Assembly (NCBI RefSeq): GCF_000725495.1
Contig: NZ_KL647040.1
Coordinates: 62,001 to 126,000 of the forward strand
Direction: 5' to 3'
From: Streptomyces aureus
GTDB lineage: Bacteria; Actinomycetota; Actinomycetes; Streptomycetales; Streptomycetaceae
DNA length: 64,000 nt
How positions within the stretch are numbered: position 1 is the first letter of the stretch; every line of letters begins with the position of its first letter. The notes beneath the pieces were generated by a model. That model saw nothing but the letters and a program-made list of their open reading frames with translations, was not told the DNA's origin and made no database searches. A program made the position numbers and the translations under genes. Below are positions 24,642 to 32,792 of this stretch, piece by piece.

Positions 24642-25682
24642 CTACGCACCCGCGTCGGAGAAGCTCACCCGCACCGCGACCACGGCGCCGGACCCGTCCA
24701 GGTCGGCCGACACGGGGAAGCAGCCGTCGCCCCAGCTCGTCATCGCGCAGAGCATTCGGGCGTTGCCGACATCCACGGTTCCGGCCTCGACTTCAGAGGC
24801 GCGGATCTGTCGCATGATCTGCCAGTGATGGGAATGAGGGCGGAAGTCCACCATCATGCGGCGCCCGGTGTCCTCCTTCCAGGCCAGCAGAGCGCGAGCC
24901 TTCTCCATCGCCTCGGCCACGGCAAGCCCGGTCCACCCGCGAACACCGTCCTCGCCGGGTTCGCCCAGTTCCGGTGCCGCGAACAGCGCTGCCGCTTCCT
25001 CTGCGGCGGCACCCCAGAACGCGACGTCGGCCAAGCCGTCCACAGGCTCGTTGTGATGCCAGTCATTGAGGCCATCGGCATCGCCGAAGAGAACCCGGGC
25101 CCAGTCGACCCCGATGTCACCCAGCACCATCGATGACTCCGCCGGGGCTTCGCTCATCCGGACCGATATCTCCGACCAGCGCGGCCCGACCCCGTCGCCG
25201 AAGTCGACCCGCGAGGCCAGTACCGGAAGAGCGCGGTCACGGGGTACGCCGCCCACCGCGACGACGGGCACCCCGAACACCAGGAAGCTGCCGCCGCCTT
25301 CGACCGCGGTCCGGCGCGCGCGTCGAGCATGCGGTTCGCGGCCCGGGACAACCTCCAGACGGGCGTCCAGGCCGGCGGCCCGACAGTGCTCTTCGAACAT
25401 CGCTTCAAGCTCCGCGGCGCGGGACGCAGGGACGTCGTGAAGCATGGCACCCGGCTGCCGGTCGAAGCCGCGGGCCGCTGCCGAGGCATCCCGGCCGACC
25501 ACGGCGAAGTCGACCGACTTGAGCACGTCGGCAGCCATTGCCGGGTCGTCAATGCCGAGCAGACCAGGATCGATCGCCGCCGGCGACCGCTCCCCGCTCC
25601 ACAACCCCAGATGACCGCCGTCAGCGATCACCAGAGCCCCCGATGGGCAAGTGATCTCGCCGAGCTTGATGATCTCTTCCAT
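24642..25682 (-). CDS. Uncharacterised protein, 346 residues
   Basis: Opens MEEIIKLGEITCPSGALVIA with DGGHLGLWSGERSP, then a helical middle (SRAAELEAMFEEHCRAAGLD) and beta-rich stretches (SFLVFGVPVVAVGGVP). The last third contains AFWGAAAEEAAALFAAPELG and a C-terminal CAMTSWGDGCFPVSADLD. Soluble; no catalytic signature seen. ATG 25682 fits the drop of codon quality upstream. Family not recognised with certainty (DUF4241-type proteins share the opening motif loosely). Confidence 0.65.
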   Translation of the reverse strand: MEEIIKLGEITCPSGALVIADGGHLGLWSGERSPAAIDPGLLGIDDPAMAADVLKSVDFAVVGRDASAAARGFDRQPGAMLHDVPASRAAELEAMFEEHCRAAGLDARLEVVPGREPHARRARRTAVEGGGSFLVFGVPVVAVGGVPRDRALPVLASRVDFGDGVGPRWSEISVRMSEAPAESSMVLGDIGVDWARVLFGDADGLNDWHHNEPVDGLADVAFWGAAAEEAAALFAAPELGEPGEDGVRGWTGLAVAEAMEKARALLAWKEDTGRRMMVDFRPHSHHWQIMRQIRASEVEAGTVDVGNARMLCAMTSWGDGCFPVSADLDGSGAVVAVRVSFSDAGA

Positions 25683-25979
25683 GGCGCGAGAGCCTACGTC
25701 CACCCCGCAAGAACGGGCCCGGCGGGTGATGAGCGAGGCAGGGCTGCCGCGGACCCCTCGGGGGTGGGCCCGAAGCACGGGGGCTAGCGCGGCGAGTTCG
25801 CCGGTCCGGGCGGCGTCCGTCTCCAGCCTTGGGAGAACTCGCATCGGATGAGGGCAGCGGTCGCCAGTGACGTGAGCGAGTACGTGTCGACAGAGCCAGT
25901 GCACACCCTCCATGTCGCGGCTCGGGATCACTTTGGGTAGCGCCGTAGGTCCGCGGCAGGGGCTGCTGGGGTGGGCGGG

Positions 25980-27326
25980 TCATCGTGAGTCTCGTGCCTC
26001 ACCAGGGCCGGCGGCCAACCGCCAGGTCAGGGTGCCGTTCGAGGTGGTCACCCGCTGGGTGCCGTCGGTGTCGAAGTGGATCTGGTAGGCGGTTGGTGAA
26101 GCGGCTGCCCGCCAGCGGGCTGCGACATCCTGAATCTCCGCCCAGATGTCCCGGGGGCCGCGGGTCGTCACGTCCCACCGGTGGTAGCCGACCTCCTTCA
26201 CGCGAAGCCACGACCCGCACTCGGGTGCGCCGATCGTCAGGTCTTCGGCGCCGAAGAGGCGTACCAGCCCCGGGTGGAGGGCATCCAGGGCCAGCCACAG
26301 GCCGCGCGCCGTGTCCGCCGGCGGCGGGATGCGGCTGCGCTGCGTCCACCCGTCGGACGTCGTGATCGTCGCGCGGAACGGGGCGGACAGGAACAGCCGG
26401 TCGAAACCGGCACCGGCGCGGTGCCCGTACTCGACCGCCCGCAGTTCCGCCTCCACGGTCCCGTCAGGCCGCTTGCGGATCACGGCCTGGCCCGGCCACG
26501 ACGGCGACGACGTCCCGACCGTCATCAGCGCGAGCCCGCCCGGCGCCAGCTGCTCCACCAGAGCTTCCGGCACGCGAGGGACGGCGAAGGTGACGAAGAT
26601 CCGGTCGTACGGGCCCCCGTCCGGCCACCCCGTGACGCCGTCGCCTCCCACCACCGCCGGTCGGTACCCGAGGGCCGACAGCCGCTCGCGTGCGGCGTTG
26701 GTGACGTGCGGGTCGATGTCGAGGGTGACGACGCCGCCGTCGCCGCACACGAAGCACGCCACCGACGCGGTCACCCCGGCACCGGTCCCGACGTCCAGCA
26801 CCCGCTGTCCGGCACGCAGGTCCAGAAGCTGGAGCAGGTCCGCGGTCATGCCCATCGTGCTCGACATCGCGGTGATGGCGCCGCCGCTGCGCGGCCCGGC
26901 CGTTCGTCCGAGGATCGGCTCGCCCGCGTGCTGGATCGCGACGCTGTCCCCGCTGTGCAGCCGCTCCAGCAGCTCGTCCCGGTCGGCCGGGCGGGACCAG
27001 TCCAGCAGATCCCAGCGCGGCGGGTCCTTGTCCGGGGCGCTGCGCCGCACGTACGCCTGGGGCATCAGGACCTGGCGCGGGATCGCGAGCAGCGCCTCGC
27101 GGACCGGCCCGGGCCTCACCTGGCCACTGGATTCCAGCCGGGCGACCATGGCCGCCCGGCCTGCCGCGGCCCTCCCGTCGTGGCCGGTGGCGGGCTGTGG
27201 AGGAAGGCGGGGCTCGGCAGCCGAGGATTCCCGGGGATCGCAGGGTACGAGGCCTGCGGATTCGCGGGGATCCGGTGGGGCGGGAGGGGGAGAAGTCATC
27301 GCCGCCGGGCCGGGGACTCGGTTCAT
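25980..27326 (-). CDS. PIMT-like SAM-dependent methyltransferase
   Basis: 448 residues. After a Pro-rich N-terminus (1-50), residues 55-300 are a protein-L-isoaspartate O-methyltransferase-type domain. It has an N-terminal helix VREALLAIPRQVLMP, the acceptor-site segment SSTMGMTADLLQLLDL, the SAM motif VLDVGTGAGVTASVACFV, TLDIDPHVT, and YDRIFVTFAVPRVPEALVEQ. A C-terminal extension of about 150 residues follows. Classic PIMT is about 210-230 residues. The extended form resembles methyltransferases of peptide-maturation systems (FxLD or graspetide type). Start at 27326 has GGAGGTGAT, a near-perfect anti-16S match. It lies 145 bases after the triple-NUDIX gene on the same strand. Confidence 0.82.
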   Translation of the reverse strand: MNRVPGPAAMTSPPPAPPDPRESAGLVPCDPRESSAAEPRLPPQPATGHDGRAAAGRAAMVARLESSGQVRPGPVREALLAIPRQVLMPQAYVRRSAPDKDPPRWDLLDWSRPADRDELLERLHSGDSVAIQHAGEPILGRTAGPRSGGAITAMSSTMGMTADLLQLLDLRAGQRVLDVGTGAGVTASVACFVCGDGGVVTLDIDPHVTNAARERLSALGYRPAVVGGDGVTGWPDGGPYDRIFVTFAVPRVPEALVEQLAPGGLALMTVGTSSPSWPGQAVIRKRPDGTVEAELRAVEYGHRAGAGFDRLFLSAPFRATITTSDGWTQRSRIPPPADTARGLWLALDALHPGLVRLFGAEDLTIGAPECGSWLRVKEVGYHRWDVTTRGPRDIWAEIQDVAARWRAAASPTAYQIHFDTDGTQRVTTSNGTLTWRLAAGPGEARDSR

Positions 27327-27471
27327 GTCACATCACCTCCGAGCTCGCGGTCGTGTCGAACGCCTGCCTGGTGGGCGGCTCCGGGTGCTTGTCCCGGTGA
27401 CCGGGCCGGTGTCGGCGCACCTGAGGGCCGGGTCCGCCCTGGTTCACGCGCGGGATACGTCCTCACCGCGT

Positions 27472-28941
27472 TCACCAGCCCATTTGCGAGTAGGCGCGGC
27501 CCTCGGCGATGCCTGCGATGGCCGTCCGGGTGTAGGGGACGAGCCGGTCGGGGAGCTCGTGCTGCGGCCACCACCTCCAGGTCAGGCACTTGTCGGGCTC
27601 CCGTACCTCGGGCGCGCCCTTCCAGACGCGCGCCCGGAAGACGAGCTGCATCACGGGCTGCGCGCCCGGGGAATCCACGACGTGTACGACGTGCGCCAGC
27701 TCCACGTCCGCGAGGTCGATGTGCAGGCCCGCTTCCTCCCACGCCTCCCGGATCAGACACGCGGTCGCGGACTCCCGCTCGCACCGCCCGGCCAGGTAGT
27801 GCCAGGTGTCGCCCGCGTAGCGGGACTCGGGATGGCGCAGGCCCAAGAGCACCCGGCCCTCGTCGTCCTCGACGTGGAGGTGGACGCCGATGCCGTTCAG
27901 CACGGTCCGGCCGCCTCCGCCCCGCAGAAAGGGGGCCTCGGCCAGGGCGGGGTCCCGGACGGTCTCGGACGCGTGCCGGCGGATGAGGTCCCGGGTCCTG
28001 GGGCTCAGGCGCAGGCGGTCCAGCTCGTCGGGGGTGAACCAGCGCAGCAGTACCCCCTCGTGCAGCTGGAGCCGGTCGGGGTCGCCGCGCCAGCGGCCGG
28101 TGAAGACCTGGATCGGGACGCTGAGTCCGTCGACGCTGGTGGCCTTCTCGACGGTGTACGGCTCGATGTGTTCCAGACGGAGGTCGGGGACCTCCTCGGA
28201 CAGCTCGCGCAGCAGGGTGCCCCCGAGGCTCTCGTCGTCGTGAGCGCGGCCGCCGCCGAGAAGGGCGAACGCTCCCGACTGCCAGATGACGCCGGGCTTG
28301 TGGTCGCGCAGATGGAGCAGGTAGCGGCCCGTCCCGTCGTGGATCAGGGCGGAGGCGTTCACCGGCTCGGGCAGCCCGACCAACCCGGCCTGGAGGAGTT
28401 TGGCGCGCAACGTCGGCGAGGTGACCTCCTCCACGGCCAGCCATCGGGCGTCGGACACCTCCTCGTCCTGGAGGGTGATCGTCGGCGGCTCTTCGCCGGC
28501 GAGATAGAACACGTACCGGACGTCGTAGTGCCGGTGGGCCGGCTCCCCTTTGACGGGGTTGGCGTCGACGTCGTGGACGTCGATGTCGATCGGGGAGCCG
28601 AGCAGTTGCGGGGTCAGGCACAGGGCACTCGGCGCGATCCCGGCCTCCTCCGACACCTCGCGCAGCGCCGCGGCGAGCAACGTCCGGTCCTCGGGCTCGA
28701 TGTGGCCGCCAGGAGGCAGCATGAGACCGCCGGAGGCCCGGTGCCGGATATGCAGGACCCGGCCCTGTCGGTCGACGACGACGGCACTGCAGGTGACGTG
28801 CCCGGGCAGCGTCGCACGGGCGGTCACGTCGGCGGGCCGGTCCAGGGCGGCGAGCAACCCCGCCAGGGCGTCAGGCTCACCGGGGTGGCGGCGGAGGTAT
28901 GCCTCGATGGTCCGGCGGATCGTGGAAGCGGTGAGTGGCAT
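27472..28941 (-). CDS. Triple-domain NUDIX protein
   Basis: 489 residues holding three NUDIX domains. Domain 1 (about 48-185) has the box GGHIEPEDRTLLAAALREV ending SEEAG. Domain 2 (about 195-330) has LGGGRAHDDESLGGTLLREL then SEE. Domain 3 (about 345-480) has GRCERESATACLIREAWEEA then G. All three keep the RExxEE metal-binding glutamates. An N-terminal helical segment (1-40, IEAYLRRHPGEPDALAGLLA) precedes them. NUDIX enzymes hydrolyse nucleoside diphosphates linked to X; the substrates are unknown. Three tandem domains in one chain is unusual. ATG 28941 has a weak Shine-Dalgarno (GAAGGCGAG). It sits between a short peptide gene and a PIMT-like methyltransferase. Confidence 0.85.
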   Translation of the reverse strand: MPLTASTIRRTIEAYLRRHPGEPDALAGLLAALDRPADVTARATLPGHVTCSAVVVDRQGRVLHIRHRASGGLMLPPGGHIEPEDRTLLAAALREVSEEAGIAPSALCLTPQLLGSPIDIDVHDVDANPVKGEPAHRHYDVRYVFYLAGEEPPTITLQDEEVSDARWLAVEEVTSPTLRAKLLQAGLVGLPEPVNASALIHDGTGRYLLHLRDHKPGVIWQSGAFALLGGGRAHDDESLGGTLLRELSEEVPDLRLEHIEPYTVEKATSVDGLSVPIQVFTGRWRGDPDRLQLHEGVLLRWFTPDELDRLRLSPRTRDLIRRHASETVRDPALAEAPFLRGGGGRTVLNGIGVHLHVEDDEGRVLLGLRHPESRYAGDTWHYLAGRCERESATACLIREAWEEAGLHIDLADVELAHVVHVVDSPGAQPVMQLVFRARVWKGAPEVREPDKCLTWRWWPQHELPDRLVPYTRTAIAGIAEGRAYSQMGW

Positions 28942-29006
28942 GAGCGTCGTCTCGCCTTCGACGTGGGCGGTTCTGGGAGCGGGGCTGTGGAACTCGCACA
29001 GATGAG

Positions 29007-29108
29007 TCAGTTCGCCGCCTCGCGATCGGGCAGCTGGACGCCGGGGGAGCCGGCCAGGGCGTGCGGCAGGTTCCCGGTGCCACCGCTGTCCGGTTCGACG
29101 GTCGTCAA
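29007..29108 (-). CDS. Short peptide gene, 33 residues, candidate RiPP precursor
   Basis: From TTG 29108, preceded by GAGGGGGA six bases upstream, the frame encodes TTVEPDSGGTGNLPHALAG followed by SPGVQLPDREAAN and stop. Third-position G/C is about 85-90 percent over 33 codons, as expected for a real gene. The peptide is Gly/Pro/Ser/Thr-rich, without Cys, with Asp at 7 and 28. It lies 65 bases before the triple-NUDIX gene on the same strand. The arrangement suggests it is modified by the downstream PIMT-like methyltransferase (Asp methylation or aspartimide formation). This is inference; it could instead be an attenuating leader peptide. Confidence 0.5.
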   Translation of the reverse strand: MTTVEPDSGGTGNLPHALAGSPGVQLPDREAAN

Positions 29109-29543
29109 GGAGTTCCCCCTCGCGGACGGGATGGTGGTGTCGCCGTGTTCAACGACGCCGCACCGATTTCGAACACCTGCGCTTTCGGACGGGTTGCGCA
29201 CCCGGGAATGGAGCGGATTTCCGAAGGTGCCCACTGCAACGACCCTTGCCGCGCAAGAGCGCGCGTCCGGTGGGGGATTGGCCGAAACGCCGACGTTCGG
29301 ACAGCCGTGTCCCTCGGACCGTCGGACTGGCATCTGTGATCCGTCGGCAAGGGGCTTGAGGCGGGCGGCGGTGCGCCGCGCGCCTCAAGCAGGACCGCCG
29401 TCCGGTACCGGCTCGGCGACCCGACTGGCAATCACGCTCACCTCCTCGCACCCGGTCACGGGTCGAAGCCCGGCGTGCAAGGTCCGCTGATTCTGCTTCC
29501 AGCCCGTCGGTCCGACCGGCCCAGCGGCCGGACCACCGTCACC
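29109..29543. other. Regulatory stretch upstream of the peptide operon
   Basis: 435 bases with no convincing gene. Between about 29130 and 29300 it is visibly less GC-rich than its surroundings (for example TTCGAAATC and CATTCCCG on the minus strand). That fits a promoter region for the 29108-25980 operon, but I cannot fix a -10/-35 pair. Confidence 0.4.
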
Positions 29544-30092
29544 TCACCTCTCGTCGTTCAGCCGCGCGTACATGAACATGTCCCGGCGCTCGTTCCCGAT
29601 CTCCTGCCAGCCCCGCAAGAGTCCCTCGCGCTGGAACCCCGCACGCTCGGCCGTGCGCACGGAGGCCGTGTTCCACAGCTCCACCCATAGCTCGAGCCGG
29701 GGAATCCGCAGATCCCGCAAGGCCCAGCCGACCACCGCGTCGACGGCGGCCACGGCGGCTCCCTGACCACGAGCCGACTTGACGACCCAGTAGCCGAGCG
29801 ACGCGCGGCCCTGTTCCAGATCCCTCAGCCACAGTCCCACCTGGCCTACCGGCGTGCCAGCAGACGTCACGATGACGAACGTGTACCCGGCCCTCGTGGT
29901 CGCCCGGCCCCACTGCCGTTCGACGAACGCGACGCCCGCCGACTCGGAATACGGCGAGGGCACCGTCGTGATCGACGGGATGTAGTCGTCCTCCGCCGCC
30001 TCACGGACCAGCGGAAGGTCGGAGAGGCGCCACGGGCGCAGCATGAACCCCGCGGCAGCGGTGAGTTCAGGCACTTCAAGGGGTTGATCCAT
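29544..30092 (-). CDS. GNAT family N-acetyltransferase
   Basis: 182 residues. It starts with FMLRPWRLSDLPLVREAAED. The acetyl-CoA-binding motif A is ASLGYWVVKSARGQGAAVAA, and the C-terminal part (VELWNTASVRTAERAGFQRE) is typical of the RimJ/RimL type. These acetylate N-termini of proteins or amino groups of small molecules. ATG 30092 has AGGATGGGG just upstream. Substrate unknown. Confidence 0.88.
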   Translation of the reverse strand: MDQPLEVPELTAAAGFMLRPWRLSDLPLVREAAEDDYIPSITTVPSPYSESAGVAFVERQWGRATTRAGYTFVIVTSAGTPVGQVGLWLRDLEQGRASLGYWVVKSARGQGAAVAAVDAVVGWALRDLRIPRLELWVELWNTASVRTAERAGFQREGLLRGWQEIGNERRDMFMYARLNDER

Positions 30093-30339
30093 CGCCCCAT
30101 CCTTCCGTGGTCCGACTCCGGCCGGCACTCGGGTTTCGAGCGCCGCCCCTCCCTCGGGCCTCCTGCGCCCGCGTCCTGAGCTGCGCCCGTGTCGGTACGT
30201 CAACTGCCTTCATTCGCCCGCCACTTCCGCTACGAAGTGGTCACGGCCGGATCATCGTCCGCAACCATGGTCGGTTGCGTGGCGTGTGATTCGGTGGGAC
30301 GGCTTTTGTCCGTTCCCGACCGGAAGGTGGGGGAGTTCG

Positions 30340-31125
30340 ATGACGCAGAAGCAGACCGGGGACACGAGATCGGGTGCACGGGGGCTCAGGGCAGCACGAG
30401 GACCTGCGGTGCGCTGGGTGTTCCGCCTGGTGATGGCTGCCCTGATCCTGCTGCTCGCGATGCGTACGTACGAGGAGACGGGCGTCGCGTACGCGCAGTC
30501 GAACGGGACCTTGCACACGGCCGGGGCCACCATCACGAAGCTGACGTCGCACACCACGAGCGGGACGGACGGCGGGGGCCAGGACGGTGGCAGCGGCGAC
30601 TGGTTCGTCACCACGAAGTACAGCATCGAACTGCGTGTCGGGAGCGAGACGAAGGCGGTGCACGGTGTGCCGGACGATTCCGTGCGCGACTTCCGGGAGG
30701 GGCAGCGGGTCCGGGCGGGGCTGTGGCACGGGCGGGTCGTGGAGATCGACGGGCGCGACGTGTGGCGCGGCTGGTACCCCGAGGGGTGGGACTTGGCCTT
30801 GTTCGTTCTCTACCCGCTGGTCACGGGCTATCTGATCGCGGTCGCCCTGGCCGCCGCCGCGTACCTGGCCGGTCGCGACGGCCGGGTACGGCTGGAGCGG
30901 CGGGAGCGCGCCGGGTCCTGGGGGTTCGGGTTCCTCGTGGCGATAGCGGTGTGCTTCGCGCTCATGGGGTGCGCGGCTTTCGGGAACACCGTCGCGTACT
31001 GGCCGCTCGTTCCCCTGGCGGCAGGAACTGCCGCCGCTCTGGTGGGTCTGAGGGGAGCGCTCCGGCGGGCCCGGGACGCGCGCGTCGCGGACTCACCTGG
31101 TGGGAGCGTGTCGGCCCAGGTCTGA
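30340..31125 (+). CDS. Polytopic membrane protein, DUF3592-like layout
   Basis: 261 residues. One transmembrane helix (WVFRLVMAALILLLAM, about 25-42) is followed by an extracytoplasmic domain of about 90 residues (YSIELRVGSETKAVHGVPDD, FREGQRVRAGLWHGRVVEID). Three more helices follow (LALFVLYPLVTGYLIAVALA, GFGFLVAIAVCFALMGCAAF, YWPLVPLAAGTAAALVG). ATG 30340 has GGGGGAG upstream. The layout resembles DUF3592-type proteins; function unknown. Confidence 0.7.
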   Translation: MTQKQTGDTRSGARGLRAARGPAVRWVFRLVMAALILLLAMRTYEETGVAYAQSNGTLHTAGATITKLTSHTTSGTDGGGQDGGSGDWFVTTKYSIELRVGSETKAVHGVPDDSVRDFREGQRVRAGLWHGRVVEIDGRDVWRGWYPEGWDLALFVLYPLVTGYLIAVALAAAAYLAGRDGRVRLERRERAGSWGFGFLVAIAVCFALMGCAAFGNTVAYWPLVPLAAGTAAALVGLRGALRRARDARVADSPGGSVSAQV

Positions 31126-31251
31126 TGCTGCGGTGCACGTGCCGGTGGGGCTCGCCGGAAGGGGCCTGCGGTACGAGTGCCGGAAGAGATCGTTTCGACC
31201 TCGCTCGTGCTGCCGGGCGGGAGGCGTGGATGGGTCATCCCCGGCTCCCGC

Positions 31252-32496
31252 TCAAGACCCGGCGCGGCGCAGCGCTCGCAGTGGCGCCGAAGTCGAACCG
31301 ATGACCGCGGCCCCACAGGTGAGTACAGCGCACAGCACGATCGCGCTCCTCACACCGGTGGTGGTCGCGAGCCGGCCGAGCACGTTGTTCGCCACCACCA
31401 GGGCCATGCTCTGGACGAGCGTCAGCACGGACTGGATGCGGGACAGGTGCGTGGCAGGCGTCCCGGCCAGGATCAACGGGCCGACGTGACAGGCGAACAT
31501 GCCCGACCCCGCGCCCACGACCACGGCCGCAGCGACGGCAGTGGGGCTGGACGGGGCCACCGCGAGCCCGGCGAGGCCCACCACGGCGAGGAGGAGCCCG
31601 AGGGTCGCGCCCCTACCGATCCGGCGCAGCGGACCGAGGCGGGCCGCCAGTAGGGAGGTCAGGAGTACGCCGACACCCTGCCCGGCGGCGATCAGGCCCG
31701 CCGCCCGCGGTCCCCAGTCGTGGGCACGGGCCATCAGGGGGCCGAGCAGGGCGACGACCGGCAGCACTCCGGCCGCGGCCGTCGCGGTCAGCAGGAGCGC
31801 CGGTCGTAGGACTGGGTCCGTGGCCGCGAGCCGCACCCCGTCGCGGATTCCCGCGAGCAGACTCTCCGCGCGAGGTGTCCGCTCTGCCGGGGCAGCCGGG
31901 CGCACCCACACCATGACGGTGAGCACCGCGGCGAAGCCGGCCGCGTCGACGAGAGCTGTCCCGCTCAGCCCTGCCGTCGCGACCAGTACCGCCCCCAGTG
32001 GTGCCCCGAGAAGGGAGGCCATCTGGCCACCGGCCCCCAACAGGGCCATCGCCCGGGGCAGTTGCTTCTCGCCCACCAGCCGGCGCGGCATGGATCCCGT
32101 CGCCGGGAGGTAGAACGCGTCGACGGTCCCGACCATGGCGGCGAACCCGAGGAGCAGCCACGACGGTGTCCCCCACGCGTGCGCCGCCACCGCGAGGGCG
32201 AGGACGGCCGCGAGCATCGCCACATCGCCGGTGATCATCACCCGCCGGGCGCCGAAGCGGTCGGCCAGCGCCCCACCCGCCAGAAGCAGTACGGTCCGCG
32301 GCAGCGTGATCGCGGTCAGCACCAGCGCGGCCACCTGACCGCCGTGGGCCGCGGCCGCCCAGCCGAGGGCGAAGGAGAGGGCCGCGTCACCGGTCAGAGA
32401 GACCCGGGTCCCCGCCAGCCAGAGCAGGTAGGGACGGGGAAGGACTGCTCGCGGGGGAGGAGGGACGAGGGGTGCAGCGGTGCCGGACGATGCCAT
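31252..32496 (-). CDS. MFS transporter
   Basis: 414 residues with about 11-12 hydrophobic helices. The loop 2-3 motif GGALADRFGARRVMITGDVA is the MFS signature. The second half repeats the fold (GLIAAGQGVGVLLTSLLAAR). The family exports drugs or small molecules by proton antiport; substrate unknown. The ATG at 32496 has no Shine-Dalgarno. A -10-like TATGGT ends eight bases before it, so the mRNA is probably leaderless. A 9-bp palindrome sits just upstream. Confidence 0.88.
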   Translation of the reverse strand: MASSGTAAPLVPPPPRAVLPRPYLLWLAGTRVSLTGDAALSFALGWAAAAHGGQVAALVLTAITLPRTVLLLAGGALADRFGARRVMITGDVAMLAAVLALAVAAHAWGTPSWLLLGFAAMVGTVDAFYLPATGSMPRRLVGEKQLPRAMALLGAGGQMASLLGAPLGAVLVATAGLSGTALVDAAGFAAVLTVMVWVRPAAPAERTPRAESLLAGIRDGVRLAATDPVLRPALLLTATAAAGVLPVVALLGPLMARAHDWGPRAAGLIAAGQGVGVLLTSLLAARLGPLRRIGRGATLGLLLAVVGLAGLAVAPSSPTAVAAAVVVGAGSGMFACHVGPLILAGTPATHLSRIQSVLTLVQSMALVVANNVLGRLATTTGVRSAIVLCAVLTCGAAVIGSTSAPLRALRRAGS

Positions 32497-32502
32497 GGCC
32501 CG

Positions 32503-32540
32503 TGACCATAAGGCCCTCAAGTTGGTTGAGGGCCAGGCGG
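32503..32540 (-). promoter_or_regulatory. MerR-type operator-promoter of the MFS gene
   Basis: A perfect palindrome GGCCCTCAA-N5-TTGAGGGCC spans 32512-32534. On the minus strand it is followed at once by TTATGGT (-10-like TATGGT). The palindrome fills the space where a -35/-10 spacer of about 19 bp would be, as in MerR-regulated promoters. The -35 (TGGCCC) is poor, consistent with activator dependence. No merR gene is adjacent. Confidence 0.55.
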
Positions 32541-32581
32541 TTTCGTGCCTGTCAGGTGGCCGGCGACGGTCCCGATCGCGC

Positions 32582-32667
32582 CCCGGGACACGTATGCGCA
32601 CATTCCCGCGCCCGGGAACACGTACGCGCGGAACCCTGCGACCCGGGACACTCATCCGCCCGGGACC
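32582..32667. repeat. Imperfect direct repeats of about 30-bp spacing
   Basis: CCCGGGACACGTATGCGC (32582), CCCGGGAACACGTACGCGC (32611), CCCGGGACACTCATCCGC (32642) and a partial CCCGGGACC (32659) lie in the MFS/hypothetical divergent spacer. Confidence 0.7.
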
Positions 32668-32768
32668 AGGGACGAGACGGGACTCACCCTCGCCGCCAGG
32701 CATACTGCTCGCCCGAGGCCGGGTCCGAGATGGCACCGGCGGGTGATCGGGACCCAGGGGATTGTCAG

Positions 32769-32792
32769 TGCCCGTCAGCATACTGACGGGCA
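32769..32792 (+). promoter_or_regulatory. Palindromic operator over a leaderless promoter
   Basis: TGCCCGTCAG-CATA-CTGACGGGCA is a perfect 10-bp inverted repeat whose last base is the A of the ATG start. CATACT (32779-32784) within it is a plausible -10, placing +1 at the ATG. A repressor bound here would block transcription directly. Confidence 0.55.

Noticed and set aside
24642..25931. Longer 429-residue version of the 346-residue protein
   Set aside because: Sequence upstream of ATG 25682 is poor in coding bias and motif-free.
25980..29108. Lanthipeptide cluster
   Set aside because: No LanB/LanC/LanM-type enzyme is present and the peptide has no Cys.
26311..29490. A 1059-codon plus-strand frame over the NUDIX and methyltransferase genes
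   Set aside because: No known motif, arginine/serine-rich shadow of genes with clear NUDIX and PIMT motifs on the minus strand.
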